Of a stretch of DNA of 6,371 nt, positions 5,995 to 6,371 are shown one piece after another. The stretch's first letter is position 1. Each line of letters opens with the position of its first letter. The position numbers and the translations under genes were made by a program. The DNA is from Rhodospirillales bacterium. Its GTDB lineage: Bacteria > Pseudomonadota > Alphaproteobacteria > Rhodospirillales > Magnetospirillaceae. The notes below the pieces were generated by a model. The model made no database searches. It had not been told where the DNA came from and worked only from the letters and a program-made list of their open reading frames with translations. The DNA is taken from assembly GCA_030040955.1 (NCBI GenBank), contig JASHSH010000421.1, forward strand, positions 1-6,371, in the 5' to 3' direction.

Positions 5995-6075
5995 CGGCAT
6001 CCCGGTCATCCGTCCGATGGCGCCGGAGTCGCGCAACGCCCATCTGCGACCTATCTCTCACCGACGGAGACCCCG

Positions 6076-6371
6076 ATGCCGCTCGAAAACCTCGCCCAAT
6101 TCTCGGATTCGCTTGCCGAACTCGCCCGCGCCGGGTCGGCCAATCTGCTCGCGCTCACCGCGCCGGGGCTGCGCCCGCTCTCCGCCATCCTGTGGCGCGA
6201 GGGCGTGGCGGTGACCTCGGAACAGGCGCTGGCCGATGCCACCGACTTCACCGCCGTCCTTCCCGGCGGAAAGCAGGTTCCCGCCCGCCTGGCCGGGCGC
6301 GATCCCGGCACCAATGTCGCCGTGCTGCGGCTGGAGGCTGCCGCGAAGCCGATCGAGTCCGCGCCGGCGCT
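6076..6371 (+). CDS. HtrA-like protein with degenerate catalytic residues (partial, runs off window end)
   Basis: The frame is open from the ATG at 6076 to the window end, giving the first 98 residues. A GGAG ribosome binding site at 6065-6068 supports the start. The layout follows an S1C protease N-terminal half, and key stretches align with the neighbouring active protease. REGVAVTSEQAL (41-52) corresponds to DGFALTNSHVV, and GRDPGTNVAVLRLE (74-87) to GEDPATDIAVLRLS. In this alignment the catalytic His is replaced by Gln50 and the catalytic Asp by Asn80, so a working serine triad is unlikely. The Ser region is beyond the window. There is no signal peptide (MPLENLAQFSDSLAELARAG, amphipathic helix). 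From memory, S1C-like proteins with lost triad residues are known next to active HtrA genes. A scaffold, sensor or regulator role is inferred. Confidence 0.72.
   Translation, partial: MPLENLAQFSDSLAELARAGSANLLALTAPGLRPLSAILWREGVAVTSEQALADATDFTAVLPGGKQVPARLAGRDPGTNVAVLRLEAAAKPIESAPA

Overview
The window looks like chromosomal DNA of a GC-rich proteobacterium, most likely an alphaproteobacterium. That assignment rests on GC-rich codon use and on the gene types (alpha/beta hydrolase, CmcI-like methyltransferase, HtrA plus a divergent protease-like partner); no marker gene confirms it.

Region 1 (1-about 1,700) is accessory. It opens with the truncated end of an IS3-family insertion sequence on the minus strand: the first 45 codons of OrfA, its ribosome binding site and a probable terminal end near 196. 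Next come an unrecognised plus-strand ORF (418-936, open further upstream into the IS) and, convergent with it, a small protein with one N-terminal membrane segment and a C-terminal HEPN/DUF4145-like R-N-x3-H motif (1114-1692, minus). Base composition is visibly lower in GC here than in the rest of the window. By hand count there are 23 GC in bases 241-300, 29 in 841-900 and 34 in 1201-1260, against 43 in 2161-2220 and 45 in 5221-5280.

Region 2 (about 1,700-6,371) looks like the resident chromosome. An exported alpha/beta hydrolase (1890-2681, plus) converges on a run of four minus-strand genes. In transcription order these are an HtrA-type serine protease with a PDZ domain (5938 to 4985), a ten-helix EamA/DMT transporter (4918 to 4085), a CmcI-type SAM-dependent methyltransferase/hydroxylase family protein (3967 to 3200) and a gamma-glutamylcyclotransferase-like protein (3126 to 2779). 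The gaps of 66-117 bases and the hairpins in them argue against one tight operon. Divergent from the HtrA gene, and cut by the window end, is a second HtrA-like protein in which the positions of the catalytic His and Asp hold Gln and Asn. It is probably a non-catalytic partner or regulator of the active protease.

No RNA gene, CRISPR array or complete mobile element was seen. The most notable items are the protease/pseudoprotease pair and the membrane-anchored HEPN-like gene in the IS-bounded accessory segment. Neither is proof of a new system.
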